The notes: generated by a model not told the origin, from the sequence alone. Shown: positions 7,597-17,171, counted from the stretch's first letter. The stretch is DNA of 64,000 bases from Qipengyuania nanhaisediminis (GCF_900115585.1 NZ_FOWZ01000001.1:434001-498000); one strand, 5' to 3'. Numbers and translations: made by a program.

Positions 7597-9261
7597 ATGA
7601 TCGAAGGTCTCTTCTTCACTTTCGACTCCATGTTCGAAATGTGGGCTTTCTGGATCGCCGTCATCGCTTTGGCCGCGTTCCTTATCGGGGGCAGCGTGCT
7701 GGTCACGCGCCCGCAGGCAGAGGTTCTGGGACACCCCAAGGGTCTGTTCCTGCTGTTCATGGCCGAAATGTGGGAGCGTTTTTCCTACTACGGCATGCGC
7801 GCCTTGCTCATCTTCTACCTCGTCCAGCACTGGCTGTTCTCGGATAGCGAGGCTTCGGTCATCTACGGCGCCTACACGGCGCTGGTCTACATTACGCCGG
7901 TCGTGGGCGGCTATCTCGCCGACCAGTACATCGGCCAGCGCAAGGCTGTCCTGTTCGGCGCCGTCCTGCTGACCTTCGGCCACTTCTTCATGGCCTTCGA
8001 AGGCGGCGGCGGCCAGGCCGACCCGATGATCAATGTCTTCTGGCTGGCGCTTGCCCTCATCATCGTGGGCTCGGGCTTCCTCAAGGCGAACATCTCGGTC
8101 ATCGTCGGCCAGCTCTACTCGCGCACCGACCTTCGCCGCGACCCGGCCTACACCATCTTCTACATGGGCATTAACGTCGGCGCGGCCACCGCCTCGATCA
8201 TCTGCGGCTATCTCGGCCAGACCTATGGCTGGCAGTACGGCTTCGGCCTCGCCGGCTTCGGCATGCTGCTGGGCCTCGTGTTCTTCGTCCTCGGCAAGCC
8301 GCTGCTTCTCGGCAAGGGCGAGCCCAAGGATCCGTCCAAGATCAAGGGCGGCAAGGAATGGGGCATCTACGGTGCCGGCCTTGCGATGGTCGCCCTGTGC
8401 TGGGCTGCAATCCAGTACCAGGAAATGGTCGGATACGTTCTCGGCGCCTTCGGTGGCGGCCTCGTGCTTTACGTGCTCTTCACCGCAGTCACCAAGCTGC
8501 CAAGCGAAGAACGCGACCGCATTTTCGCGGCCATGTTCCTCATCCTGACTTCGATCGTCTTCTGGGCGCTGTTCGAACAGGCCGGTTCGTCGCTGAACCT
8601 GTTTACCGACCGTCACGTCGATACTCAGGGCGTCAACGCCTCGATGTTCCAGTCGATCAACGCGATCTACATCGTGCTCCTGGCGCCGCTCTTCGCGATG
8701 CTGTGGCAGGGCTTGGCCCGCAAGGGTGCCGAGCCGAGCACCCCGCTCAAGTTCGGCCTTGCCGTGATCCAGGTCGGCCTCGGCTTTCTGGTTCTTGTCT
8801 GGGGCGCTGAAAGCGTTGGCGTGAACGTGCCGACGCCGGTCATCTTCATCTTCCTCATCTACCTGCTGCACACCACCGGCGAGCTCTGCCTTTCGCCGGT
8901 CGGCCTTTCGGCGATGAACCGCCTGAGCCCGGCCCACATGGCTTCGCTCATCATGGGTACCTGGTTCTTCGCTTCGGCCACGGGTAACTTCGCTGCCGGC
9001 CTGATCGCCGCGGCAACCGGTGCAGAGGGCGTTGGCGAGGAAGCCGGCAAGCAGGTCGTCCTCGACGTTTACTCGACCGTCGGCTGGTTTGCCGTCGCGA
9101 TCGGTGTCGGCGTCATGGTCGTCAGCCCGCTGATCAAGAAGCTGATGCATCTCGACACGATCAAGGACGAGTCCATCGACGACGATCTGGAAGGCCAGTC
9201 GGAATTCCCGGCCGAGCCGCAGGCTGCAGGCGTCCACCCGGCGACCCGCAACGACGTTTGA
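7597..9261 (+). CDS. Proton-dependent oligopeptide transporter (POT/PTR2 family)
   Basis: 554-residue transporter of the major facilitator superfamily with about 14 hydrophobic segments. The ExxERF signature (AEMWERFSYYGMRALL) couples proton and peptide binding in helix 1. The PTR2 signature FYMGINVGA and GSGFLKANIS are also present. It imports di- and tripeptides with protons. Start 7597 has AAGGA about nine nt upstream. A strong terminator follows at 9284. The downstream exported amidohydrolases may supply or process small amide or peptide substrates, but no direct link is shown. Confidence 0.93.
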   Translation: MIEGLFFTFDSMFEMWAFWIAVIALAAFLIGGSVLVTRPQAEVLGHPKGLFLLFMAEMWERFSYYGMRALLIFYLVQHWLFSDSEASVIYGAYTALVYITPVVGGYLADQYIGQRKAVLFGAVLLTFGHFFMAFEGGGGQADPMINVFWLALALIIVGSGFLKANISVIVGQLYSRTDLRRDPAYTIFYMGINVGAATASIICGYLGQTYGWQYGFGLAGFGMLLGLVFFVLGKPLLLGKGEPKDPSKIKGGKEWGIYGAGLAMVALCWAAIQYQEMVGYVLGAFGGGLVLYVLFTAVTKLPSEERDRIFAAMFLILTSIVFWALFEQAGSSLNLFTDRHVDTQGVNASMFQSINAIYIVLLAPLFAMLWQGLARKGAEPSTPLKFGLAVIQVGLGFLVLVWGAESVGVNVPTPVIFIFLIYLLHTTGELCLSPVGLSAMNRLSPAHMASLIMGTWFFASATGNFAAGLIAAATGAEGVGEEAGKQVVLDVYSTVGWFAVAIGVGVMVVSPLIKKLMHLDTIKDESIDDDLEGQSEFPAEPQAAGVHPATRNDV

Positions 9262-9283
9262 TCGTTCAGTTGCAACACTGACG

Positions 9284-9318
9284 AAAAGGGCGCGGCGAAA
9301 TCCGCGCCCTTTTTCTTT
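9284..9318 (+). terminator. Rho-independent terminator after the POT transporter
   Basis: A perfect 12-bp stem, AAAAGGGCGCGG with CCGCGCCCTTTT, around a 6-nt loop (CGAAAT), followed by a T-rich tail. It separates the transporter from the amidohydrolase operon and rules out the long open-frame start at 9317 for the next gene. Confidence 0.92.
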
Positions 9319-9364
9319 GCGCGCCATATTTGCAAATCCGAAGTCTCACGGCATGAAGGCACCC

Positions 9365-10735
9365 ATGACAACAAAGCTCCAGACCATCGCCGCAGGTGCG
9401 CTTGCCATCGCTCTCGCCGCCTGTTCCACCACCGGGACCGCGGAAGCCGAGAGCGCCAGCGCGTCGCAGGCGACCACCGACACGCCGTTCCCGTCGACGT
9501 ATGAGCCCTATCCGGGTGCGCCCACGGCACTGGTCGGCGCGACCATCTACGACGGTGTGGGTGGCAGGATCGACAACGGAACGGTCTTCTTCAGCGGCGG
9601 CAAGATCGTCTCGATCGGGGGCCCCGACACACCGGTTCCGGCCGACATCGCGGTGTTCGACGGAACGGGCAAGTTCGTGACGCCGGGTATTATCGACATC
9701 CATTCCCACCTCGGCGACTATCCGACGCCTAGCGTCGATGCGCATTCCGACGGTAACGAGGCCACCAGCCCGACCACCCCGGAAGTCTGGGCAGAACATT
9801 CCGTCTGGCCGCAGGACCCGGGCTTTGCCCGCGCTCTGGCGAATGGCGGGGTGACCAGCCTCCAGGTCCTGCCCGGCTCGGCCAACCTCATGGGCGGACG
9901 CAGCGCGACGCTGAAGAACGTGCCATCGCGCACCGTGCAGGGCATGAAGTTCCCCGGCGCGCCCTATGGCTTCAAGATGGCCTGCGGCGAGAACCCGAAA
10001 CGCGTCTACGGAAATCGCGGCCGGATGCCCTCGACCCGCATGGGCAATTTTGCGGTCAATCGCCAGACCTGGCTCGATGCGAAGGCCTATGACGGCAAGA
10101 AGCGCGACCTTGCGAAGGAAACATTGAAGGGCGTTCTCGACGGCGAAATCCTCGTCCACAATCACTGCTACCGCGCTGACGAGATGGCGTTGGTCATGGA
10201 TATGGCCAAGGAGATGGGATATAAGGTGAGCGCGTTTCACCACGCAGTCGAAGCTTACAAAATCGGCGATCTCCTGCGCGAAAACGACGTGTGCAGCGCG
10301 ATATGGGCCGACTGGTATGGCTTCAAGATGGAAGCCTACGACGGCATTCTCGAGAACGCGGCCTACCTCCAGCGCGAAGATGCTTGCGTCGTTATCCACT
10401 CCGACGATGCTAACGGAATCCAGCGTCTCAACCAGGAAGCGGCGAAGGCACAGGCTGCCGGTGCGCGCGTCGGGATCGATATCTCCGATGCGCAGGTCAT
10501 CCGCTGGATCACCCTCAACCCCGCCAAGGCCATGGGCATCGACGCGATGACCGGCAGCCTCGAGCCGGGCAAGATGGCCGACGTGGTCCTGTGGAACGGT
10601 GATCCCCTCAGCGTCTATTCGCGCCCCGAAAAGGTCTGGGTGGATGGCGCATTGCTGTTCGATGCCATGGACCGCAAGCGTCGGCCGGTGAGCGACTTCG
10701 AGCTCGGCCAGCCGGGTGAAGGAGACGTGAAATGA
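9365..10735 (+). CDS. Exported amidohydrolase (imidazolonepropionase-like), probable lipoprotein
   Basis: 456-residue metal-dependent hydrolase of the amidohydrolase superfamily. The N-terminus is a lipoprotein signal (hydrophobic stretch ending LAAC, then STTG). Metal-ligand positions are complete: HSHLGD after the first strand, HNHC near residue 265, FHH near 288 and the late acidic motif VIHSDD. The start at 9365 has AAGG five nt upstream; ATG 9353 is also possible. It overlaps the next gene by ATGA, so the two proteins are made together. Substrate unknown; cyclic amides or peptides are typical for the family. Confidence 0.88.
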   Translation: MTTKLQTIAAGALAIALAACSTTGTAEAESASASQATTDTPFPSTYEPYPGAPTALVGATIYDGVGGRIDNGTVFFSGGKIVSIGGPDTPVPADIAVFDGTGKFVTPGIIDIHSHLGDYPTPSVDAHSDGNEATSPTTPEVWAEHSVWPQDPGFARALANGGVTSLQVLPGSANLMGGRSATLKNVPSRTVQGMKFPGAPYGFKMACGENPKRVYGNRGRMPSTRMGNFAVNRQTWLDAKAYDGKKRDLAKETLKGVLDGEILVHNHCYRADEMALVMDMAKEMGYKVSAFHHAVEAYKIGDLLRENDVCSAIWADWYGFKMEAYDGILENAAYLQREDACVVIHSDDANGIQRLNQEAAKAQAAGARVGIDISDAQVIRWITLNPAKAMGIDAMTGSLEPGKMADVVLWNGDPLSVYSRPEKVWVDGALLFDAMDRKRRPVSDFELGQPGEGDVK

Positions 10736-12111
10736 AGCGCGCGCTGACATTCACAGCGAGCCTCGCAGCGCTCGCTTCCGCTCTTCCCCTGGCGGCACAG
10801 GACGTAACCATCACCGGCGTGACCGTTGCGACCGGTGACGGCTCCGAACCGGTCGAAAACGGTGCGGTGGTCCTGCAAGGCGGGAAGGTGGTTTACGCGG
10901 GAAGCGCTGCGAATATGCCCACCGCGCCGCAGTCCGCAATTATCGACGGGGAAGGTCGCTGGGTTACGCCGGGACTTTTCGCGACGGTCACAAACCTCGG
11001 GTTGTGGGACGTCGGAGCGGTAAGCGAATCCAACGATATTCGCGCTGGTGGCTCGCCATTCAGCGCCGCGCTCGACGTGGCACCGGTGATCAATCCTGCC
11101 TCGCAGCACATCCTCATCCACCGTGCGGCGGGCATCACGCGCGCCGCAGTGGTCGGCTCTGCGAGCGGGTCGATCTTCGCAGGTCAGGGCGCGATCATCG
11201 ACCTTGGGTCGGACGCGAATGCAGTCACGAAGCCACGCGCATTCCAGGTCGTCGAGCTGGGAGAAGGCGGTGCACGCCTCTCGGGCGGCAGCAGGACCTC
11301 GGCGCAAGCCCTCTTCCGCAATGCCCTCCTCGAAGCAGGCGAGTTCGAACGCAGCGGTACGATCCGGAGCACCGGTAGCGCAGGCACTTCGCGCCAGGGT
11401 GACGATATCGGTATCGACAGCCGCATGGCACGCACGTCGCGCGATCGCGCGTCCGACGTCCTTCTGACCCGGTTCGACGCAGCAGCACTGGTGCCGGTCG
11501 CACGCGGGGAGCAGCCGCTCTACGTCATGGTGGAGCGGGCCGCCGATATTCGCAGCGCGCTGGCCCTGAAGAAGGAGTTCCCGCGCCTAGACATGGTCCT
11601 GGTGGGCGCGAGCGAAGGCTGGCTGGTGGCTAGCGACATCGCCGCATCGGGTATTCCAGTCATTGCCGACGGCCTCGACGATTTGCCGCAAGGCTTCGAT
11701 CAGCTGGCCAGCACCCAATCGAATATCGGACGCATGGTAAAGGCGGGCGTGAAGGTTGCGATCAACGCCTCAGCCATGGAGAATCCGCGCAATCTCAACC
11801 AGTATGCGGGCAATCTGGTCGCGCTGACACGCATGCCGGGTGCCGACGGGCTTAGCTGGGGTCAGGCATTCGCAGCGATCACCTCGGTCCCTGCCGAAAT
11901 CAGCGGAATGGGCGGCAAGGCCGGCGTCCTTGCGCTTGGCGCCAATGGCGACCTGGTGATTTGGGACGGCGATCCGCTCGAAGTCGGGTCATCGGTGGTG
12001 CGGGTCTATATCGACGGGATCGAGCAGCCACTCGAAAACCATCAGAGCCGCCTGCGCGATCGATATCGCGAGCTCGATGAAAGCACCCTGCCGGAGGCCT
12101 ACGACTGGTGA
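10732..12111 (+). CDS. Exported amidohydrolase-like protein lacking the metal-binding residues
   Basis: 459-residue paralogue-like partner of the preceding amidohydrolase, with a Sec signal (MKRALTFTASLAALASALPL..AAQ). The composite-domain start (DVTITGVTVATGDG), the strand EGRWVTPGLFA and the C-terminal GDLVIWDGDPLE show the fold. Where active members have HxH, this protein has PGLFATVTNLGL, and the late His/Asp motifs are also replaced (INASAMENPRN). It is therefore probably a catalytically dead partner or a chaperone for the upstream enzyme. It is coupled on both sides: ATGA with the enzyme gene and GTGA with the FKBP gene. Confidence 0.85.
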   Translation: MKRALTFTASLAALASALPLAAQDVTITGVTVATGDGSEPVENGAVVLQGGKVVYAGSAANMPTAPQSAIIDGEGRWVTPGLFATVTNLGLWDVGAVSESNDIRAGGSPFSAALDVAPVINPASQHILIHRAAGITRAAVVGSASGSIFAGQGAIIDLGSDANAVTKPRAFQVVELGEGGARLSGGSRTSAQALFRNALLEAGEFERSGTIRSTGSAGTSRQGDDIGIDSRMARTSRDRASDVLLTRFDAAALVPVARGEQPLYVMVERAADIRSALALKKEFPRLDMVLVGASEGWLVASDIAASGIPVIADGLDDLPQGFDQLASTQSNIGRMVKAGVKVAINASAMENPRNLNQYAGNLVALTRMPGADGLSWGQAFAAITSVPAEISGMGGKAGVLALGANGDLVIWDGDPLEVGSSVVRVYIDGIEQPLENHQSRLRDRYRELDESTLPEAYDW

Positions 12112-12617
12112 GCATTCCCAAGGAAATGCGCGGCATGGCCTTTGCCGTAGCGGCCGCCTTCGCCGCAGTCGGAACATACACGGCGGTTGCGCAGGATAGC
12201 CCGCCCGACCGTTCGCAGGATATCGCCTGGATGAACGCGCAGCAGGCCTATCTTGCCAATCTCGCGCCGGAAGATGGCTGGCGATACATGGATGGTGGTC
12301 TTTATTGGCGCTATCTCGAATATGCGGGCAGCGGCGCCAAGCCGACTGTCGCCGACCGGGTCACCGTCCACTATGCGGGCATGTTCATCGACGGGGAAAC
12401 GTTCGATTCCAGCTATGACCGGGGAGAGCCTGTTACCTTCCCCCTGGGGCGCCTCATAAAGGCATGGCAAATGGCCATTCCCGAGATGCGTGTCGGCGAT
12501 GCGATCGAGATCGCGGCACCCGCCGACCTGGCCTACGGAGCGAAGGGCAAGGGTCCGATCCCGGGCGGCGCGACACTTGTCTTCAAGGTCGAATTGCTGG
12601 GCATCGAAAGCCAGTGA
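12108..12617 (+). CDS. FKBP-type peptidyl-prolyl cis-trans isomerase, exported
   Basis: 169-residue protein with a signal peptide (AFAVAAAFAAVGTYTAVAQ) and one FKBP domain. The domain contains VTVHYAGMFIDGETFDSS, IKAWQ and the Tyr-Gly of LAYGAKG, so the main active-site positions are kept. It would catalyse proline isomerisation during folding of exported proteins. The start is a GTG overlapping the stop of the amidohydrolase-like gene (GTGA), so it may assist folding of that pair. The family is well supported; the link to the amidohydrolases is inferred from coupling. Confidence 0.9.
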   Translation: MSIPKEMRGMAFAVAAAFAAVGTYTAVAQDSPPDRSQDIAWMNAQQAYLANLAPEDGWRYMDGGLYWRYLEYAGSGAKPTVADRVTVHYAGMFIDGETFDSSYDRGEPVTFPLGRLIKAWQMAIPEMRVGDAIEIAAPADLAYGAKGKGPIPGGATLVFKVELLGIESQ

Positions 12618-12671
12618 TTGCCAGATAGGTTTTTATTTGCTACTTACCTTGCTCCGGCTGGGGAGATAGCC

Positions 12672-13349
12672 ATGGATACCGCTCTCGTTTCGCTGATCGC
12701 CGCGTCGACCGCTTTTGTCGGGACACATTTCGCATTGTCGCACCCGCTGCGCGGCACGCTTGTGCGGCTGCTCGGCTCAGGGGGCTTCATGGCGCTCTAC
12801 AGCTTGGTCGCGGCGGCGTGCATGGTCTGGATGTATTTCGCTTTCACCAGCGTTACTTCCGGCGGCCTGGGCGGTAGCGGCGCAATCGGCTGGATCATCG
12901 CGACCGCACTGACGCTGCCCGCGCTGGTGTTGTTCCTTGGCTCGCTGAGGGGTAATCCTGCCTCCCCGGCACCCGGCGCAGAGAAATTTGCCGAAAGAGA
13001 CCCGGGCGGCGTCTACCTGGTGACCCGCCATCCGATGATGTGGGGTTTCGCCTTGTGGGCGGTGAGCCACATCGTCCTGTGGTGGAGTTGGCGCACGAAT
13101 ATAGTCGCCATTTCCATCCTCGTCCTGGCTCTCGTCGGCGCGCGGATGCAGGATCGAAAGAAGGAAGTCCTGATGGGCGAAGCCTGGCAACACTGGGAGG
13201 CCCGCACGAGCTACTGGCCGCGTTGGAGCAATCTGCCGAAGGCGGGCGTCGGCCTCTGGGTTGCAGGTATCGCAGTCTGGCTTCTGATCAGCTGGAGCCA
13301 CATCCACGCAGGCGGAATACCGGCAGGGGTATGGCGCTGGATCGGCTGA
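12672..13349 (+). CDS. NnrU-family membrane protein
   Basis: 225-residue membrane protein with about six hydrophobic segments. The conserved NnrU-type pattern is present: FVGTHFALSHPLR in the first helix and VTRHPMMWGFALWAVSHI, with an isoprenylcysteine-methyltransferase-like RHP motif. NnrU was first described in nitrite and nitric oxide reductase regions but is widespread, so a denitrification role is not implied. ATG 12672 has GGGAGA upstream; the TTG start at 12618 that directly abuts the FKBP stop is unlikely. It is the last gene of the run and converges on the crotonase gene. Confidence 0.82.
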   Translation: MDTALVSLIAASTAFVGTHFALSHPLRGTLVRLLGSGGFMALYSLVAAACMVWMYFAFTSVTSGGLGGSGAIGWIIATALTLPALVLFLGSLRGNPASPAPGAEKFAERDPGGVYLVTRHPMMWGFALWAVSHIVLWWSWRTNIVAISILVLALVGARMQDRKKEVLMGEAWQHWEARTSYWPRWSNLPKAGVGLWVAGIAVWLLISWSHIHAGGIPAGVWRWIG

Positions 13350-13350
13350 C

Positions 13351-14148
13351 CTAGTCTCCGGTGAACTTCGGCGCGCGCTTTTCGATCAGGGCGTCGACGC
13401 CTTCCATGTGATCCCGCGTCGAATGCATCAGCGCCTGCGCATTGGCGGCCATCTCGAGCGCCGCGTCGTAAGTCGTCGAACGCCCCTGCCGCATGAGGTT
13501 CTTAGCCTGACGTAGGGCATGCGGGGGCATGGCTGCGACCTTGGCGGCGAGTGTCTGCGCCTCATCCATCAGGACATCATGCTCGACAACCCTACTCACC
13601 AGCCCCCAGTCGAGAGCGGTTCCGGCATCGATCACGTCGCCGGTGTAAAACAGCTCCGCCGCACGCGCCTCACCGATGATACGCGGCAGGATCCACGTGC
13701 CTCCGTCGCCCGGAATGATGCCGAGCTTCAGGAACGTGACGCCGAACTTCGCCTTCTCGCTCGCAATCCGCATATCGGCGAGGCAGGCGAGGTCGCAGCC
13801 CAGGCCGATCGCGGGACCGTTGACCGCCGCGACAAGCGGCACGCGAAGCGAATACAGCGCGCGCAGGATCTTGTGGATGTTGTTGCGATAGCCATCGGCG
13901 ATCTCGGGCGCGGTACCCCCGAAATTGCCCGTCTTCTCTTTCATCGCCTTGATGTCGCCGCCGGCACTGAATGCCCGCCCTGCCCCGGTCAGGATGACGC
14001 AGCGCACGTCCATGTCGGCGTTGATCGCCTCGCACGCGGCGACGAAAGCGTCGCCGTCCCCTGCCGCACCCAGCGGGTTCATGCTGTCGGGCCGGTTCAG
14101 CGTGAGTGTGGTGATGTGGTTGTCGGTATCGATCTGGAGCAGGCTCAT
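13351..14148 (-). CDS. Crotonase / enoyl-CoA hydratase-isomerase family protein
   Basis: 265-residue acyl-CoA-processing enzyme with oxyanion-hole segments GRAFSAGGDIKAM and NGPAIGLGCDLA and the PGDGGTWILPRIIG loop. The two catalytic glutamates of classical hydratases are not kept: the first position is Asp (GLGCD) and the second is Phe (GVTF). The PGDGGTW loop resembles PaaG-type isomerases. It may therefore be an isomerase or another crotonase activity, not a standard beta-oxidation hydratase. It is monocistronic, convergent with the NnrU gene. Family is certain, reaction is not. Confidence 0.88.
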   Translation of the reverse strand: MSLLQIDTDNHITTLTLNRPDSMNPLGAAGDGDAFVAACEAINADMDVRCVILTGAGRAFSAGGDIKAMKEKTGNFGGTAPEIADGYRNNIHKILRALYSLRVPLVAAVNGPAIGLGCDLACLADMRIASEKAKFGVTFLKLGIIPGDGGTWILPRIIGEARAAELFYTGDVIDAGTALDWGLVSRVVEHDVLMDEAQTLAAKVAAMPPHALRQAKNLMRQGRSTTYDAALEMAANAQALMHSTRDHMEGVDALIEKRAPKFTGD

Positions 14149-14234
14149 GAGCTGATAATCCTTTCGGACCTACCCATGGCACTAGCCGCCTTTGTCGTCA
14201 CCCCAGCCACGGATCGAGTCCAAAACGACATTGC

Positions 14235-14657
14235 CTATTGCGGGCCCATGTCCAACCAACGGCCAAAGTTGCGAATTGTGCTGGACCAACCGTCTGGCCA
14301 GTCTGGCAAATTGCTGTGGTGGAACCCTTCCCGCTCCGCCCACTCTCGCGGCCAGTCCATGGCAAGATCATCATCGTCGATTTTCAGGTCGAGGATCAGA
14401 TCGTCGTCAGGGTGCGGAGTGAGCCTGGGCTCGACGTACTGGATCGCTTGATCCCACAAGAATCTCGAAACCTTGTCCGTGCAGTCCGGAGCCATGGCGG
14501 CGATAAATTGGTCCTTGGCGAGGTTCGGCCGGCTTGCGGCAACACGCTCGTGCGAGCGCTTAAGGCTCCAATAGCCATAGGCCATCGCGACGATCAAGCC
14601 CGTCGCGACCCATAGCAACATCGCCAGCCATTCGGGGATGCCAAACGCTTCCCCCAT
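14235..14657 (-). CDS. Small membrane-anchored protein of unknown function
   Basis: 140-residue protein with one N-terminal transmembrane segment (LAMLLWVATGLIVAMAYGYW) and a cytoplasmic or periplasmic acidic C-terminal domain with a run of aspartates (ILDLKIDDDDLAMDW) and several tryptophans. I do not recognise a family. It lies directly downstream of dxs in the same orientation with a 6-nt gap, so it is probably co-transcribed with it. No functional link to isoprenoid synthesis can be claimed. Confidence 0.7.
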   Translation of the reverse strand: MGEAFGIPEWLAMLLWVATGLIVAMAYGYWSLKRSHERVAASRPNLAKDQFIAAMAPDCTDKVSRFLWDQAIQYVEPRLTPHPDDDLILDLKIDDDDLAMDWPREWAEREGFHHSNLPDWPDGWSSTIRNFGRWLDMGPQ

Positions 14658-14663
14658 GCAATG

Positions 14664-16586
14664 CTAAGCCCGCGCCTCTTCGACACCTGCGGAATTGTGG
14701 CGAAGCGCGCCGAGCACGGTGTCGACGATTTGCGGCGCATTGAGACCGGCCTCGTCATATTGCTTGGCCGGATCGTCCTGGTCCTGGAAAATATCGGGCA
14801 GGCGCATGGTGCGGACCTTGAGGCCGCTGTCGGTAAGGCCCTCGTCCGAGGCAAAGGTCAGCACATGTGCGCCCAGGCCGCCGATTGCACCCTCCTCGAC
14901 GGTCACGACTACTTCGTGACTGCGCATCAGTTTCTCGATCAGGGCAGTGTCGAGCGGCTTGGCAAAACGCATGTCGGCAACTGTGGTCGAAAGGCCCTTG
15001 GCCTCCAGCTGGTCGGCAGCCTTCTTCGCCTCTTCGAGACGCGCGCCGAGCGAGAGGATGGCGACCTTCGTACCTTCACGCACGATGCGGCCCTTGCCGA
15101 TCTCCAGCTTCTCGAGCTTCTCCGGGATTTTCACGCCCACACCCGCGCCGCGCGGATAGCGGAAGGCTATGGGGCCCTCGTCATATTCGGCCGCGGTATA
15201 GGTCATATGCGCCAGCTCCGCCTCGTCGGCGGCGGCCATCACGACCATGTTGGGCAGGGTGGCGAGATAGGTGATGTCGAAGCTGCCGGCATGGGTGCAG
15301 CCATCGGCGCCCACGAGGCCAGCGCGGTCGATGGCGAAGCGCACGGGCAGGTTCTGGATCGCGACGTCATGGACGACCTGGTCGTAGGCGCGCTGGAGGA
15401 AGGTCGAATAGATCGCCGCGAACGGACGCATGCCTTCGGCCGCAAGTCCCGCAGCAAAGGTCACACCGTGCTGTTCGGCAATGCCCACGTCGAAGGCCTT
15501 GTCGGGATGCGCCTTGGCGAATTTGTCGACCCCCGTGCCGCTGGGCATGGCGGCGGTAATCGCGCAGATACGCGGGTCGTCATTAGCGAGCTTGGCCAGA
15601 GTTTCGCCGAAGACGTTCTGGTAGGCGGGCGGACCGCCCGAAGATTTCTTCTGCTCACCGGTCACGACGTCGAACTTGGCGACACCGTGATACTTGTCGG
15701 CGCTGTTTTCGGCAGGCGCATAGCCCTTGCCCTTTTGCGTCACGACATGGATCAGGACAGGGCCCTGTTCGCTGTCGCGCACATTCTCCAGCACCGGAAT
15801 CAGGTGGTCGAGATTGTGCCCGTCGATGGGCCCCACGTAATAGAAGCCGAGTTCTTCGAACATCGTCCCGCCGGTAACCATGCCGCGGGCATATTCTTCC
15901 GCCTTTTCGAGCCCGCCCCACACGCGGCGGCCCATCTTGCGGGCGATCTTCGATGCCATCGAACGAAGTCCGAGGTACTCGCTGCTCGACACCATGCGCG
16001 CGAGATAGGCAGAGAGGCCACCGACCGGCGGAGCGATCGACATGTCGTTGTCGTTGAGGATCACGACCAGTCGATTGCCGGCCTGTTCGGCGTTGTTCAT
16101 CGCCTCATAGGCCATGCCCGCGCTCATCGCGCCGTCGCCGATTACCGCGATGCCGCGACCGGGACGCCCTTGCATCTTGTTGGCCATGGCAAAGCCCAGT
16201 GCCGCGCTGATCGAGGTAGAGGAGTGCGCCGCACCGAAAGGATCGTATTCGCTTTCTGCGCGCTTGGTGAAGCCCGAAAGGCCGCCACCCTGGCGCAGGG
16301 TGCGGATCCGGTCGCGCCGCCCGGTCAGGATCTTGTGCGGATAGCACTGGTGTCCGACGTCCCAGACGAGCTTGTCGGTCGGCGTATCGAAAACATAATG
16401 GATGGCCGCCGTAAGCTCGACCACGCCGAGGCCCGAGCCAAGATGGCCACCGGTCGTGCCGACGGCATCGATCATCTCCGCGCGCAGCTCGTCGGAGAGC
16501 TGGCGCAGCTGGGATTTATCGAGTTTGCGAAGGTCAGCCGGAGTATCGACTGTATCCAGCAGCGGCGTATCGGGGCGCGTCGTCAT
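14664..16586 (-). CDS. dxs: 1-deoxy-D-xylulose-5-phosphate synthase
   Basis: 640-residue thiamine-diphosphate enzyme making DXP from pyruvate and glyceraldehyde 3-phosphate, the first step of the MEP isoprenoid pathway. Visible are the thiamine-binding segment [17 protein letters not shown] ending [26 protein letters not shown] near the N-terminus, and the transketolase C-domain ([12 protein letters not shown]). ATG 16586 is chosen, giving MTTRPD, with AAGG upstream; GTG 16613 would add nine residues. Carotenoid and quinone synthesis in these bacteria depend on this pathway. Confidence 0.96.
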   Translation of the reverse strand: MTTRPDTPLLDTVDTPADLRKLDKSQLRQLSDELRAEMIDAVGTTGGHLGSGLGVVELTAAIHYVFDTPTDKLVWDVGHQCYPHKILTGRRDRIRTLRQGGGLSGFTKRAESEYDPFGAAHSSTSISAALGFAMANKMQGRPGRGIAVIGDGAMSAGMAYEAMNNAEQAGNRLVVILNDNDMSIAPPVGGLSAYLARMVSSSEYLGLRSMASKIARKMGRRVWGGLEKAEEYARGMVTGGTMFEELGFYYVGPIDGHNLDHLIPVLENVRDSEQGPVLIHVVTQKGKGYAPAENSADKYHGVAKFDVVTGEQKKSSGGPPAYQNVFGETLAKLANDDPRICAITAAMPSGTGVDKFAKAHPDKAFDVGIAEQHGVTFAAGLAAEGMRPFAAIYSTFLQRAYDQVVHDVAIQNLPVRFAIDRAGLVGADGCTHAGSFDITYLATLPNMVVMAAADEAELAHMTYTAAEYDEGPIAFRYPRGAGVGVKIPEKLEKLEIGKGRIVREGTKVAILSLGARLEEAKKAADQLEAKGLSTTVADMRFAKPLDTALIEKLMRSHEVVVTVEEGAIGGLGAHVLTFASDEGLTDSGLKVRTMRLPDIFQDQDDPAKQYDEAGLNAPQIVDTVLGALRHNSAGVEEARA

Positions 16587-16667
16587 GGCGAGTGCCTTAC
16601 ACGGCGTTTTCACAACTGTCGATGAACGGCTTGTCGCAAGTCATGCACGGCCTGGCGGCAGAAGCCT

Positions 16668-17135
16668 TCAGGCGCCGCACTCGTCGCACAGGCCGCGCAG
16701 TTCGACCACCGGGCGGACGTCGACGAAACCGGCGTCCTTGCCTGCTTCGCGAAGCGCGCCGGTCACCCGGTCGTCGTCGATGTGCAGGGCTTTGCCGCAA
16801 TCGTCGCAGATCAGGAAAATGCAATCGTGGCGACAGCCCGGATGCGTGTTGACGAGATAGGCATTGGCGCTCTCGATCCTGTTGGCGAGATTGTTGCGCA
16901 CAAACAGGTCGAGGATGCGATAGACACTGTTGGGGGCCACGCGCTTGCCCCGCGCGGCCGAAAGATTGTCGGCGATGTCGTAAGCGCTCGCCGGTTTTTC
17001 GTGGCGGGAAAGCTCTTCAAAAACCGACTGGCGCATACCGGTCCATTGCTCGCCCGCATCAGTGAGCGTGTGACGAGCGGCATCGACCAGGTCTTCGCCG
17101 GAATGTTCCTTATGGGAATGTGCGTGCTGGGCCAT
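16668..17135 (-). CDS. Fur-family regulator, Zur-like
   Basis: 155-residue metalloregulator. The winged helix (PASAYDIADNLSA through APNSVYRILDLFVRNNLANRIE) is followed by a dimer domain with HPGCRHDCIFLICDDCG and a C-terminal CDEC. The two CxxC pairs form the structural zinc site, and the His-rich N-terminus (HAHSHKEH) and the HPGCRH segment resemble Zur more than Fur. It would repress zinc-uptake genes when zinc is plentiful. The start is uncertain: ATG 17135 or GTG 17156, neither with a clear ribosome-binding site. It lies 15-36 nt downstream of msrA on the same strand. Confidence 0.82.
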   Translation of the reverse strand: MAQHAHSHKEHSGEDLVDAARHTLTDAGEQWTGMRQSVFEELSRHEKPASAYDIADNLSAARGKRVAPNSVYRILDLFVRNNLANRIESANAYLVNTHPGCRHDCIFLICDDCGKALHIDDDRVTGALREAGKDAGFVDVRPVVELRGLCDECGA

Positions 17136-17171
17136 GGGAGGGAGGTAAGCGCCCACCCGCCAAGGTGCAAG

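Noticed and set aside
7594..9327. Long antisense open frame (577 codons) across the POT transporter
   Set aside because: Composition is His/Asp/Arg-rich shadow coding of a GC-rich gene, with no family motif; the plus strand has clear POT motifs.
9266..10750. Long antisense open frame across the first amidohydrolase
   Set aside because: Shadow of a high-GC coding frame; the plus-strand protein has the metal-ligand motifs and a signal peptide.
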